NCBI RefSeq assembly: GCF_016888335.1
Contig: NZ_JAFEJG010000004.1
Span: 1,426,001 to 1,490,000, forward strand
Length of the DNA: 64,000 nt
Direction: 5' to 3'
Origin: Janibacter endophyticus
GTDB lineage: Bacteria; Actinomycetota; Actinomycetes; Actinomycetales; Dermatophilaceae
Below are positions 26,201 through 34,951 of this stretch, piece by piece. The position numbers and the translations under genes were made by a program. Below the pieces are notes generated by a model. The model was given only the letters and a program-made list of their open reading frames with translations, was not told the origin of the DNA and made no database searches. Within the stretch, counting starts at the first letter, position 1; each line of letters begins with the position of its first letter.

Positions 26201-26799
26201 GGGTCAACCCGCTCGCGCTCGAGGAGTTCGCCGCGCTCGAGGAGCGGCACACCTTCCTCACCACCCAGCTCGAGGACCTTCGCCAGTCCAAGAAGGACCT
26301 CCTCGACATCGTCGCCGAGGTCGACCAGCGGGTCGAGCAGGTCTTCTCCGAGGCCTTCCGGGACACCGCCGAGCAGTTCGAAGGGGTGTTCTCCCGTCTC
26401 TTCCCCGGCGGCGAGGGGCGGCTGACGCTCACCGACCCGTCGAACATGCTCACGACCGGCATCGAGGTCGAGGCCCGCCCGCCGGGCAAGAAGGTCAAGC
26501 GGCTCTCGCTGCTCTCCGGCGGCGAGCGCTCGCTCGTCGCGGTCGCCCTGCTCGTCTCGATCTTCAAGGCGCGGCCCTCGCCCTTCTACATCATGGACGA
26601 GGTCGAGGCCGCCCTCGACGACACCAACCTGGGCCGGCTCATCACCCTCTTCGAGGAGCTGCGCGGCTCCAGCCAGCTCATCGTCATCACCCACCAGAAG
26701 AGGACGATGGAGATCGCCGACGCCCTCTACGGCGTCTCGATGCGCGGCGACGGCATCACGACGGTCGTCAGCCAGCGCATCCGCGACGTCGCGTCGTAG
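23224..26799 (+). CDS. smc: chromosome condensation ATPase SMC
   Basis: 1191 residues, full length. Walker A GPNGSGKSN at 31-39, coiled coil about 165-500, hinge from about 505 to 665 (GPTILGSIAELITV), second coiled coil to about 1000, then the ABC signature LLSGGERSL (about 1096) and Walker B YIMDEVEAALDD (about 1121). With ScpA/ScpB it loads at parS sites and aligns chromosome arms. GTG 23224 is 7 nt behind TAGGCT, so probably leaderless. ScpAB are not here. Smc upstream of ftsY and ffh is the usual order; here an M13 peptidase and an ABC exporter intervene. Confidence 0.97.
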   Translation: MYVKSLTLKGFKSFASATALRLEPGITCIVGPNGSGKSNVVDALAWVMGEQGAKSLRGGKMEDVIFAGTAGRAPLGRAEVAMTIDNTDGALPIDYTEVTISRTMFRNGGSEYAINGTSCRLLDIQELLSDSGIGREMHVIVGQGQLDTVLRATPEERRGFIEEAAGVLKHRKRKEKALRKLETMEVNLARVADLTTEIRRQLGPLGRQAEAARRAQVIQTDARDARFRLLADDLVQLTSALEQEVADETALLRRRAALEEELVTARAAIAEQERQAAEAAPLVSAAGRRFVSLRSVADRLESTASVAAERVRLLGQDDEHETTSGRDPEQLRQQAAAARADEERLRAEIAEITARLADATAAREAAEQAHSAEVERIQRLIRAAADRREGLARLTGQVGARQSKVEAAQAEVGRLEGVIARAEERATEAEQAFRRLEATIVDAEGSEAGLDDAYEQASATHAAAEAEVTRWVDAERAAERDRGAAQARVEALELSLRRKDGAQALRDAAGEGGPTILGSIAELITVSGGHEASIAAALGSASEALAVGSASDAAAAVRRLREEDAGQIYLVVGSTAASVDRSGWPSLPSGATWAADVVTAPDTVADAVAQVLDRVALVSDDDDAMRLTEQGVTAVTRAGDVFGPGFVRGGSASAPSLLELQSALDEAREAVAEATRRGEQAGFELASARTAETRAREAAETALDALHDSDAQMAAVAEQLGGLGQTARVARAEADRTRKAITDLTAGLESDRAELAALQTRLDEAQAEPAEGDSDRDPSTDERDRLELEASRARTGETEIRLTLRTTEERARALHGRAESLEGAARNEIAARERLKARQERRRREAEIAAAVEAAARHATAITAAAVTRAAAEQEQAEAARAARDTRLAEMRAALAVQQDELRELTDSVHRDEVARAQQTAKIEQLQQRAIEELGIDPEVLVEEYGPHQGVPYVPGPDEQGDDFEMPEPRPYVREEQEKRLRTAERGLKALGRVNPLALEEFAALEERHTFLTTQLEDLRQSKKDLLDIVAEVDQRVEQVFSEAFRDTAEQFEGVFSRLFPGGEGRLTLTDPSNMLTTGIEVEARPPGKKVKRLSLLSGGERSLVAVALLVSIFKARPSPFYIMDEVEAALDDTNLGRLITLFEELRGSSQLIVITHQKRTMEIADALYGVSMRGDGITTVVSQRIRDVAS

Positions 26800-26872
26800 C
26801 CGCGAGCACGTCGTCGGTCTCGCCGGGGCGTGTCGATTGGCTCAGCGGGGCCTCGGCAGGGATCATGGAGGC

Positions 26873-27088
26873 ATGACTGCGATCGTCGTCGGCCTCCTCG
26901 TGTGCCTGGTCCTCTCCATCGGCGTGCTCGGGCTCGTGGCGATCCCCGCGCGCCGCGAGGGCCGTGACCTGCTGACGCCGCGCGGCGAGCGGGTCGTCGT
27001 CCGGGTCCGCAGCAGCGCCGACAGCGCCGCGAGCAAGACCTCCTCCGCGCTGAGCAGCGCCACCCCGTCGCGCAGGCGCTCCGCCTGA
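26873..27088 (+). CDS. small single-pass membrane protein (71 aa)
   Basis: 71 residues: one hydrophobic helix at about 2-24 (TAIVVGLLVCLVLSIGVLGLVA) followed by a basic, Ser/Arg-rich cytoplasmic tail. I recognise no family. ATG 26873 has GGAGG closely upstream and smc-like codon use supports coding. It could be co-transcribed with the M13 peptidase gene 20 nt downstream. Confidence 0.6.
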   Translation: MTAIVVGLLVCLVLSIGVLGLVAIPARREGRDLLTPRGERVVVRVRSSADSAASKTSSALSSATPSRRRSA

Positions 27089-27108
27089 CGCGTGCTTGAC
27101 TGGCGGGC

Positions 27109-29076
27109 GTGACGACGCAGACCCCGCCGACCTTCGACCACCCGCTCGACCCTGAGGTCCGTCCGCAGGACGACCTCTACGGCCACGTCAACAACAGCTG
27201 GCTCAGCTCGGTCGAGATCCCCGCCGACAAGGGCCGCTACGGCGTCTTCGACGTGCTGCGCGAGCGGAGCGAGTCCGACGTCCGCACGATCATCGACGAG
27301 GTCGCCGCCGACCCGGGCTCCGACCCGGACGCCCAGCGCATCGGCGCCCTCTTCGCCGCCTTCATGGACGTCGACGCCGTCGACGCGGCGGGGACGGCAC
27401 CCCTTCGCCCACTTCTTGACGAGGTCGAGACGGTCACCGACGCGTCCACCCTCGCGGCCGCCCTCGGGCGGCTCGGCCGCCTCGGCGTCACCGGGACGCT
27501 CGCCCCCTTCGTGAACACCGACGACGGCAAGCCCGACGAGTACGTCATCTACCTCGAGCAGGACGGCCTCGGGCTGCCGGACGAGAGCTACTACCGCGAC
27601 CCGCAGCACGCCGTGGTCCTCGAGGCCTACCGCGGTCACGTCCGCACCCTCCTCGCCCTCACCGGCACCCCGGAGGCCGAGCTCGACGCGACCGTCGAGC
27701 GGGTGCTCGAGGTGGAGCACCGGCTCGCCGCCGGGCACAACGACCGGGTCGCCAACCGCGACGCCGTCGCGACGTACAACCCGCAGACCCTCGAGGAGAT
27801 CCGGGCCGCCGCGCCGGCCATGGACTGGGACGCCTGGGCGACGGGGTGGGGGCTGCCGGCCGGAGCCCTCGACCGCGTCATCGTCCGCCAGCCCGCCTAC
27901 CTCACCGCGCTCTCGGACGCCCTCGGCGCCGTCGACCCGCAGGCCTGGCGCGCGTGGCTGCGCTGGCACGTCGTCCTCTCGGCCGCGCCCTACCTCACCC
28001 GGGAGATCTCGGCGGCGCACTTCGACCTCGTTGGGCGCACCCTCTCCGGCATCCCCGAGCAGCGCGCCCGCTGGAAGCGCGGGGTCTCTCTCATCGAGTC
28101 CGTCCTCGGCGACGCCATCGGCCGGCTCTACGTCGAGCGGCACTTCCCGGCCGCGAGCCGGGAGGCCATGGACGACCTCGTCGCGCACCTCGTCGAGGCC
28201 TTCCGACGGTCCTTCGCCGGTCTGCCGTGGATGGGCGAGGCGACGAAGGGGGAGGCGCTCGCCAAGCTCGAGGCCTTCACCCCCAAGGTCGGGTACCCGG
28301 TGCGGTGGAAGGACTACTCGGCCCTCGAGCTGACCGGCGACCTCCTCGCCGACGTCGGCCGGGGCCACGAGGTCGCCGTCGACCGTGAGCTCGCCAAGCT
28401 CGGCGGGCCGGTCGACAAGGACGAGTGGTTCATGACCCCGCAGACGGTCAACGCCTACTACAACCCAGGGATGAACGAGATCGTCTTCCCCGCGGCGATC
28501 CTCCAGCCGCCCTTCTTCGACGCCGACGCCGACCCCGCGAGCAACTACGGCGGCATCGGCGCCGTCATCGGCCACGAGATCGGCCACGGCTTTGACGACT
28601 CGGGTGCGAGCTTCGACGGGACCGGGGCGCTGCGTGACTGGTGGAGCGCGGAGGACAAGGAGCGCTTCACCGCGCTCGCGGACCGGCTCAAGGCGCAGTT
28701 CGACGGGCAGAGCTCGCGGACCGCGCCCGGGCGGTCGGTCAACGGCGCGCTCACGGTGGGGGAGAACATCGGTGACATCGGGGGGCTCGCCATCGGCCAC
28801 GCGGCCTACCGGCTCGCCGTCGGGGAGGAGGCCGCGACGAGGGTCGGCGAGGACGGGCTGACCGGAGACCAGCGCTTCTTCGTGTCGTGGGCGCGGGTGT
28901 GGTGCGGTGACGCCCGCACCGAGGAGGCCGAGCGGCTGCTCGCGATCGACCCGCACGCCCCGCAGGACCTGCGCGGCAACGCGTGCCGCAACATCGACGC
29001 CTTCCATGACGCCTTCGGGGTGCGCGAGGGCGACGGCATGTGGCTCGCACCGCAGGAGCGCGTCACGATCTTCTGA
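27109..29076 (+). CDS. M13 (neprilysin/PepO) family zinc metallopeptidase
   Basis: 655 residues, a complete M13 oligopeptidase. Zinc motif HEIGH at about residue 488 (GHEIGHGFDDSG), third ligand and helper in GENIGDIGG, and VNAYYNPGMNEIVFPAAILQPP as the substrate-binding NAYY/F motif. No signal peptide or membrane segment, so it is probably cytoplasmic like actinobacterial and lactococcal PepO, cleaving short peptides. Start GTG 27109. Codon use is like its neighbours. Confidence 0.93.
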   Translation: MTTQTPPTFDHPLDPEVRPQDDLYGHVNNSWLSSVEIPADKGRYGVFDVLRERSESDVRTIIDEVAADPGSDPDAQRIGALFAAFMDVDAVDAAGTAPLRPLLDEVETVTDASTLAAALGRLGRLGVTGTLAPFVNTDDGKPDEYVIYLEQDGLGLPDESYYRDPQHAVVLEAYRGHVRTLLALTGTPEAELDATVERVLEVEHRLAAGHNDRVANRDAVATYNPQTLEEIRAAAPAMDWDAWATGWGLPAGALDRVIVRQPAYLTALSDALGAVDPQAWRAWLRWHVVLSAAPYLTREISAAHFDLVGRTLSGIPEQRARWKRGVSLIESVLGDAIGRLYVERHFPAASREAMDDLVAHLVEAFRRSFAGLPWMGEATKGEALAKLEAFTPKVGYPVRWKDYSALELTGDLLADVGRGHEVAVDRELAKLGGPVDKDEWFMTPQTVNAYYNPGMNEIVFPAAILQPPFFDADADPASNYGGIGAVIGHEIGHGFDDSGASFDGTGALRDWWSAEDKERFTALADRLKAQFDGQSSRTAPGRSVNGALTVGENIGDIGGLAIGHAAYRLAVGEEAATRVGEDGLTGDQRFFVSWARVWCGDARTEEAERLLAIDPHAPQDLRGNACRNIDAFHDAFGVREGDGMWLAPQERVTIF

Positions 29077-29176
29077 CCCGTCGAGGCTCGTCGCAGAGCT
29101 CCTCGCACCCCAGGGAGCGGGTGCCCGAAAAGTCGGTGTCGCCAGGTCGGGGGACGCGCGTACGCTCGGGCCGGTC

Positions 29177-32100
29177 ATGACCACGCTCGCCCCCGCACCG
29201 CGCACGGCCCCCGAGGCCGGGGCGACGCCGACCCCGCCCGAGCGGCAGGTCGGCTGGCGCCGGCTGCGGCACCCCCTCGCGGGAGCCGCGATCGCCGCGC
29301 TCGTCGTCTACGCGCTGGGCCAGGCCGCCGGGTCCGTCCTCGCCGGCCGGCTCGCCGAGCGGCCCAGCTCCACCCTCGTCCTGTGGCTCGCCGCCTGCCT
29401 CGTCGGCGGCGGGCTGCTCGACACCGTCGGGCGCTTCCTCTGGTCGAGCGTCGTCGTCCGCGCCGAGGGTCGCCTGCGCGACGACCTCGTCGACGCCGCC
29501 CTCGACCAGCCCCTCCACGCTCTCTCGGAGCAGGCCGTCGGGGAGGTCCTCGACCGGGTCGACGACGACACCCACGACGTCGGCACCCTCGTGCGCGAGC
29601 AGGTCTGGATGGCCCTGCGCGCGCTCATCACCGCGCTGCCCATGTGGGTCGTCGCCGCGGTGACGTGGTGGCCGGCCTGGTTCCTCTTCCCGGTCTTCGC
29701 GGTGCTCACCTACCTCGTGATGCGTCCCTTCATGAACGAGGTCGTGGAGCGCAAGGTCGTCGAGGAGGTCGCCTGGACCGACCACGCCGCCGCCCTCGAG
29801 GAGGGCGTCGCGGGACGCGACGACCTGCGCACGAGCCGCGGCGCCCCCTTCGCCGTGCAACGGCTCGCCCGGCTCTCCGCGGTCGTCCACGACCGCTTCC
29901 ACGAGGTCCTCGTCGTCGAGCGGGTCATGACGATGCGCGGCATGCTCCTGCTGCACTCGCTGCTCGTCGCCATCGCGGTCGCGGGCATCGCGGTCGCCGT
30001 GAGCGGCGGGCTCTCCGTCGCCCAGCTCGTCACGCTCTTCCTCGTCACGACGAGCTTCGTGAGCATCGTCGGCCGGGTCGCCGAGCAGCTGCCGGACCTC
30101 CAGGCCGGGCTCGGGGCGGTCATGCGGCTGCGGCAGATGCTCGCGGTCGAGCCGGAGCCTCGGGGTGGTCTGCCGGTGCCCACGGGCGAGCTCGATCTCA
30201 CCTTCCGCGACCTGCACTTCAGCTACGCCGAGGGGACCTTCGCTCTCGAGCACGTCGACCTGCACCTCCCTGCCGGGCGCACCCTCGCGCTCGTCGGGCG
30301 GACCGGGTCGGGCAAGTCGACGCTCGCCTCGCTCGTCTCCCGGGCCGTCGACCCGGAGCCGGGGACCGTGCTGCTCGGCGGCGTCGACGTGCTCGACCTC
30401 GACCTCCAGCACCTGCGGCGCTCGGTCGGCGTCGTCACCCAGCGCACCGAGATCCTCGCCGGCACCCTCGCGCAGAACATCGCGCTCTTCGCCGACGTCG
30501 ACCGCTCCAGGCTCGAGGAGGTCGTCGCCGAGCTCGGCCTCGGGGACTGGGTCGCCGCCCTCGACGACGGGCTCGACACCGTGCTCGGTCCCGGCGGTGC
30601 TGCCCTCTCCGCCGGCGAGGAGCAGCTCGTCGCCTTCGCCCGGCTCCTCCTGCGCGACGTCCAGCTCGTCGTCCTCGACGAGGCGACCGCCCGGATGGAC
30701 CCGGTGACCGAGGCCCGCGTCGTCGCCGCCTCGGACCGCCTGCTGCGGGACCGCACCGGCATCCTCGTCGCGCACCGGCTCTCGACGATCGCCCGGGCCG
30801 ACCTCGTCGCCGTGCTCGAGGGCGGCCGGCTCATCCAGCACGGTCCGCGCACCGACCTCGTCGTCCAGGAAGGCCCCTTCCGCGACCTGCTCCGCTCGGC
30901 CTCCGACGACCCCGGCCCGGAGGCCGAGGACGCCCCCGACGCCCTGCGTGCCATCGGCAGCAACCGACGCCGCGTCGAGCCTCCGGTCCGCCCCGCGACG
31001 GGCGACGGGCCGTCGCTGGCCCGCGGCATCTGGCACGTCCTGACGGTCCGGCCGGAGTGGGGGCTGCTCTCGGTCGGCCTCTTCCTCGGCTTCTCGCTCA
31101 CCGGGTCGATCGGTGCCCTCACCGGCTTCGCCTGGGGGCACACCGTCGAGGAGCTGAGCCGGGGCGGCAACCCCTGGTGGTGGCTGCTCGTGTGCGTCGC
31201 GGCGATCCTCGCCGGTCCCGTGCTCTTCGCCGCGGCGATCATCCGGTACCCGCGCTGGTGGATCGAGATCATGCTCCGCGTGCGGATGTCGGTCCTCGTC
31301 GGCCAGACCGCGGACCGTCGCCTCGACAGGGTCCCCGCGGGCGAGATCGTCGCGCGGGCCATGGACGCCGACCGCTACGCCCGCTACGCCGACCGCTGGG
31401 TCGACGTCGTCAACGGGCTGATGATCGTCCTCATCACGGCGGTCTCGGCCGGCACCCCCCTCGCGGGCATGGTCCTGCTGCTCGTCCTCGGGGCGGCCGC
31501 GGGTGCCAGCGCCCTCGGGCGTCCGGTCGCCGGCCGCTCGGCCGCGCACGCCTCGGCCACCCGGGCCCACTTCGGCCGTGCCCTCGTCTCGACCCTCGAG
31601 TCGGCCCGCACCGTCAAGCTCGCGGGACGGGTCCCGGACGTCCGCCGTCATCTCGGCCGGGTCGACGGGGGTCGCGTCGAGGCCGCCGTGCGGGAGCACC
31701 GGGTCCGTGCGGTGCTCGAAGGGGTGCCCATGGTCATGGTGCAGGCCGGCATGGTCCTCGCCTGGGCCGCGGTCCTCTGGCAGTGGTGGGGCCTGGCGAC
31801 CGCGCTCCTCGTCGTCGGTGCCGTCGGCGGCTTCGACTGGTTCGGCCGGGTCGCGGGGGCCGTCGTCACCGAGGCCCCGGGGGTGCGGGCCTGGCAGAAG
31901 GTCACGAGCCGGCTCGCCGGCGGGGTCGACCTCATGGACCAGCCCGAGGGCGTCGACCTGGTGACCGGGCTGGCCCCCGAGCCGCCCGAGGTGCCGCGCG
32001 TCCCCCTTCGCACGCTGACGCTCGAGCGGATGACCGCCGTCCACGAGGACGGGACCGTCGGCGTCGAGGACGTCGACCTCGAGGTCCGGGCGGGCGAGCT

Positions 32101-32686
32101 CGTCCTGCTCCTCGGCCAGATCGGCTCGGGCAAGTCGAGCCTGCTGCGGGCGCTCGCCGGGCTCGTCGACCACCGCGGCGGGCTGCTGTGGAACGGCCGC
32201 GAGGTCGACGACCCCGAGGTCTTCCTCCGGCCCGGTCAGGTCGCGTACGTCGCGCAGGTGCCCCGGGTGCTGTCGGGCACCTTCGCCGACAACGTCCAGC
32301 TCGGCTACGGGCGCTCCTTCGAGGGCCCGGTCGACGACGCCCGGCTCGGCCCGGACGTCGCGACCGCCGGTGGTGCCCACGCGCTCGTCGGCCACCGCGG
32401 GGTGCGGCTCTCCGGCGGGCAGGTCCAGCGGCTGGCGCTCGCGCGGGCCCTCGCCGCCGACGCCGAGCTGCTCCTCGCGGACGACGTCTCGAGCGCGCTC
32501 GACGCGACGACCGAGATCGAGCTGTGGCAGTCGCTGCGACGTCGCGGCGTCACGGTCGTGGGCGCCACCTCGAAGCGGGCCGCCCTCGCCCAGGCCGACC
32601 GCGTCGTCGTCATCGTCGACGGCCGGGTGCAGGCCGTCGGCCCGTGGGCCGAGCTGCACGGCGACTTCGGCCACCTGGCGGGCTGA
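29177..32686 (+). CDS. fused tandem ABC exporter with one degenerate ATP site
   Basis: 1169 residues holding two complete exporter halves. Half 1: membrane domain about 35-300, Walker A GRTGSGKST (about 373), signature LSAGEEQ, Walker B LVVLDEA, H-loop AHRLS. Half 2: membrane domain about 615-900, Walker A GQIGSGKSS (about 977), signature LSGGQVQ (about 1077), Walker B LLLADDVSS, and a TSKR where the H-loop histidine should be. So site 1 (NBD1 Walker with NBD2 signature) is consensus and site 2 degenerate, as in heterodimeric type-IV exporters. ATG 29177 lies 10 nt after TACGCT. Substrate unknown (drug, lipid or peptide). Confidence 0.9.
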   Translation: MTTLAPAPRTAPEAGATPTPPERQVGWRRLRHPLAGAAIAALVVYALGQAAGSVLAGRLAERPSSTLVLWLAACLVGGGLLDTVGRFLWSSVVVRAEGRLRDDLVDAALDQPLHALSEQAVGEVLDRVDDDTHDVGTLVREQVWMALRALITALPMWVVAAVTWWPAWFLFPVFAVLTYLVMRPFMNEVVERKVVEEVAWTDHAAALEEGVAGRDDLRTSRGAPFAVQRLARLSAVVHDRFHEVLVVERVMTMRGMLLLHSLLVAIAVAGIAVAVSGGLSVAQLVTLFLVTTSFVSIVGRVAEQLPDLQAGLGAVMRLRQMLAVEPEPRGGLPVPTGELDLTFRDLHFSYAEGTFALEHVDLHLPAGRTLALVGRTGSGKSTLASLVSRAVDPEPGTVLLGGVDVLDLDLQHLRRSVGVVTQRTEILAGTLAQNIALFADVDRSRLEEVVAELGLGDWVAALDDGLDTVLGPGGAALSAGEEQLVAFARLLLRDVQLVVLDEATARMDPVTEARVVAASDRLLRDRTGILVAHRLSTIARADLVAVLEGGRLIQHGPRTDLVVQEGPFRDLLRSASDDPGPEAEDAPDALRAIGSNRRRVEPPVRPATGDGPSLARGIWHVLTVRPEWGLLSVGLFLGFSLTGSIGALTGFAWGHTVEELSRGGNPWWWLLVCVAAILAGPVLFAAAIIRYPRWWIEIMLRVRMSVLVGQTADRRLDRVPAGEIVARAMDADRYARYADRWVDVVNGLMIVLITAVSAGTPLAGMVLLLVLGAAAGASALGRPVAGRSAAHASATRAHFGRALVSTLESARTVKLAGRVPDVRRHLGRVDGGRVEAAVREHRVRAVLEGVPMVMVQAGMVLAWAAVLWQWWGLATALLVVGAVGGFDWFGRVAGAVVTEAPGVRAWQKVTSRLAGGVDLMDQPEGVDLVTGLAPEPPEVPRVPLRTLTLERMTAVHEDGTVGVEDVDLEVRAGELVLLLGQIGSGKSSLLRALAGLVDHRGGLLWNGREVDDPEVFLRPGQVAYVAQVPRVLSGTFADNVQLGYGRSFEGPVDDARLGPDVATAGGAHALVGHRGVRLSGGQVQRLALARALAADAELLLADDVSSALDATTEIELWQSLRRRGVTVVGATSKRAALAQADRVVVIVDGRVQAVGPWAELHGDFGHLAG

Positions 32687-32734
32687 CTCCGGCGCAGATT
32701 GGGCAGGCCGCCCGGTCGCTGCGAGGATGGGGCC

Positions 32735-34201
32735 GTGGGATTCATCGACACCGTCCTCGAGTACGTCATCGTCGCGATCCTCCTCGTGGGGCTCCTCGTC
32801 GGTCTGGGCCTGGGGCTGCTCCGCGGCCGCGGCGGCAGCACCAAGGAGCTGCCCAAGGAGCACCGCCCGCCGGAGCGGCCGAGGGGGAGCACCGACCACC
32901 GCAGCGGCACGATCGTCCTCGACCGCCCGAGCGACAAGGCGAAGGGGGATCAGCCCCCGCCCGCAGAGCGGCGCGCCGAGCCCACCGTGGCGCCGGCCGA
33001 CCGGACCGCCGAGGTCGAGCCGGAGAGCACCGCGCCGGCCGAGGCCGACGAGTACCTCGCGCAGACCCAGCCCGGCGGCGAGGCCGCGCCCTCGGCCCCG
33101 GATGACTTCACCCCCGCGGACGACGACGCGATCGCCGGCAGCGCCGAGCCAGACACCTACCACCGCGACAGCGGCGAGACCCCGGTCACCGACGCCCCGA
33201 GCGACGTCCCGATGTCGATCCCGGCGGACGAGGGCGACCTCGAGCCGGTCTTCGAGGAGCCCGAGGTCGAGACCCCGGCCCCGACCCGCGACCGGATGCG
33301 CTCCCTGCGCACCCGCCTCGCGAGCTCCAACAGCGCCATCGGCAAGAACCTCCTCGCGATCCTCTCCGGCGGCAAGCTCTCCGAGGAGGACTGGGAGGAC
33401 GTCGAGGACACCCTCCTGCGCGCCGACCTCGGCATCGAGCCGACGACCGAGCTCGTCGAGTCGCTGCGCCGCCACGTCGCCGTCGACGGCACGACCGACC
33501 CCGAGGTCGCCAAGGACTGGCTCTACGCGGACCTCTTGGACCTCGTCGACCCCGGCATGGACCGTGGCCTCGCGGCGAGCCGCGTCGACGGCCGACCCGC
33601 GTGCATCCTCGTCGTCGGGGTCAACGGCACCGGCAAGACGACGACCGTGGGCAAGCTCGCCCGGGTCCTCGTCGCCAACGACCGCGACGTCGTCCTCGGT
33701 GCGGCCGACACCTTCCGCGCCGCGGCCGCCGACCAGCTCGAGACGTGGGGCGCCCGCGTCGGCGTCCCCGTGATCCGCAGCGACCGCGAGGGCGCAGACC
33801 CCGCGGCCGTCGCCTTCGACGCCGTGAAGGCGGGGGCCGAGATGGAGGCCGACTGCGTCGTCATCGACACCGCCGGCCGCCTGCACAACAAGGTCGGACT
33901 CATGGACGAGCTCGGCAAGATCAAGCGCGTCGTCGAGAAGCTGCAGCCCATCGACGAGGTGCTCCTCGTCATCGACGCGACGACCGGGCAGAACGGCCTG
34001 GCCCAGGCGAAGGTCTTCTCCGAGGCCGTCGCCTGCACCGGCGTCGTCCTCACCAAGCTCGACGGCACCGCCAAGGGCGGCATCGTCGTCGCGGTCCAGC
34101 GACAGCTCGGCGTCCCGGTCAAGCTCGTCGGCCTCGGCGAGGGACCGGACGACCTCGCCCCCTTCGTCCCGGAGGCCTTCGTCGACGCGATCGTCGGCTG
34201 A
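32735..34201 (+). CDS. ftsY: signal recognition particle receptor FtsY
   Basis: 488 residues. An N-terminal membrane helix (residues 2-28, FIDTVLEYVIVAILLVG onward), a long acidic Pro/Glu linker to about 180, then the NG domain: GVNGTGKTTTVGKLA (G1), DTFRAAAADQL, DTAGRLHNK (G3) and LTKLDGTAKGG (G4). It docks SRP (Ffh, encoded 5 kb downstream) with its nascent chains at the translocon. GTG 32735 starts at the helix. A strong terminator ends it. Confidence 0.96.
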   Translation: MGFIDTVLEYVIVAILLVGLLVGLGLGLLRGRGGSTKELPKEHRPPERPRGSTDHRSGTIVLDRPSDKAKGDQPPPAERRAEPTVAPADRTAEVEPESTAPAEADEYLAQTQPGGEAAPSAPDDFTPADDDAIAGSAEPDTYHRDSGETPVTDAPSDVPMSIPADEGDLEPVFEEPEVETPAPTRDRMRSLRTRLASSNSAIGKNLLAILSGGKLSEEDWEDVEDTLLRADLGIEPTTELVESLRRHVAVDGTTDPEVAKDWLYADLLDLVDPGMDRGLAASRVDGRPACILVVGVNGTGKTTTVGKLARVLVANDRDVVLGAADTFRAAAADQLETWGARVGVPVIRSDREGADPAAVAFDAVKAGAEMEADCVVIDTAGRLHNKVGLMDELGKIKRVVEKLQPIDEVLLVIDATTGQNGLAQAKVFSEAVACTGVVLTKLDGTAKGGIVVAVQRQLGVPVKLVGLGEGPDDLAPFVPEAFVDAIVG

Positions 34202-34214
34202 CCCGGCCGAGGAC

Positions 34215-34258
34215 ACGACGAGGGGTGCACCCGGCCGCCGGGTGCACCCCTTCGTCGT
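34215..34258. terminator. bidirectional terminator, ftsY / DCC protein
   Basis: About 20-bp stem from ACGACGAGGGGTGCACCCGG and its complement with one bulged T (34252) and a CCG loop, between converging genes; it contains CCCCTTCG. Confidence 0.85.
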
Positions 34259-34265
34259 CCCGAGG

Positions 34266-34649
34266 TCAGGGTGCGGGTGGCAGGGAGCAGGCGGGGGTGC
34301 CGCCGGGGAGACGGTGACGGTTGCGGGCGACCCAGCGGTAGACGATGCCCGCGAGCGTGTTGACCCCGGGCAGCAGCAGGAGCGCCCCCAGCGGTCGGGC
34401 CCAGGGGCGTGACGCGAGGAGCATCCGGGCGACGGCGTCCTGCCCGCTGCTGACCCGGCCGTCGGCGCCCACCCACTGGAGCGCCGCGTCGCACTCAGCG
34501 ACCGTGAGCCCGAGCGCGCCGAGGTCGAGCCGCTGGGCGGGCGAGATGTCGAAGGCGTCGGGGGAGGGGCGGAAGCGCCGCGCGGCGAGCTCCGCCGACC
34601 GGGTGCACATGCCGCAGTCTCCGTCGAAGACGAGCACCGGGCGATCCAC
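34266..34649 (-). CDS. DCC-family (DUF393) thiol-disulfide oxidoreductase-like protein
   Basis: 127 residues. VLFDGDCGMC-type start (VFDGDCGMC, Cys12 and Cys15) is the DCC signature giving the family its name: a thioredoxin-like fold with a CxxC pair. Family members are predicted disulfide exchange proteins, sometimes fused to vitamin K-dependent carboxylase-like domains. A hydrophobic stretch LGALLLLPGVNTLAGIVYRWV at about 88-108 may contact membrane. Convergent with ftsY, upstream of the fragment at 34677-34913. Confidence 0.87.
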   Translation of the reverse strand: MDRPVLVFDGDCGMCTRSAELAARRFRPSPDAFDISPAQRLDLGALGLTVAECDAALQWVGADGRVSSGQDAVARMLLASRPWARPLGALLLLPGVNTLAGIVYRWVARNRHRLPGGTPACSLPPAP

Positions 34650-34676
34650 GGTGTCGACGCTACCGGTGCCGTGGCC

Positions 34677-34913
34677 TCAGCCGGGGACGGCGATCTCACC
34701 ACCGAGCCGGTAGCCGTCCAGGAGAGGGAGCCGGTCGCCGCTCCAGAAGCGGCCCGGGTCGTACCAGCCGAGCGGCACATCCGGCTCGAGCAGCCCCATC
34801 TCCTCGTAGGTCGTCGCGACAACCTCGGCGCAGTAGGCCACCTCGGGCCGCAGCCCACGGCGGGCGGACTCGCGCCGCGAGAGGTGGGCGTCGCGGCCCC
34901 GGAGCCAGCGCAC
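34677..34913 (-). pseudogene. possible C-terminal remnant of a YiiX-like (permuted papain) cysteine hydrolase
   Basis: 78 codons from GTG 34913. VAYCAEVVATTYEEMGL resembles the catalytic-cysteine segment (CSELV..AY) near the C-terminus of YiiX/DUF830 permuted papain-like amidases, and YDPGRFWSGD resembles the segment after it. The N-terminal part that should carry the histidine is absent: no matching frame precedes it, and amtB control sequences begin at once. I therefore read it as a decayed gene end, though a genuine small protein cannot be excluded. No good ribosome-binding site. Confidence 0.4.
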
Positions 34914-34951
34914 GCCGAGAGCGTCTCAGCCCGTGGGACCTCCTCGGGTCG

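Noticed and set aside
22393-26694. Very long open frame on the minus strand across smc (about 1430 codons)
   Set aside because: It is a shadow of the high-GC smc coding strand: it has no family motifs, is rich in Gly, Leu, Glu and Arg, and lies opposite a complete SMC protein.
29063-34858. 1931-codon open frame on the minus strand over the ABC exporter and ftsY
   Set aside because: Composition-driven shadow (stops are rare at this GC content). Its Asp/Gly/Arg-rich translation shows no domain and covers three real genes.
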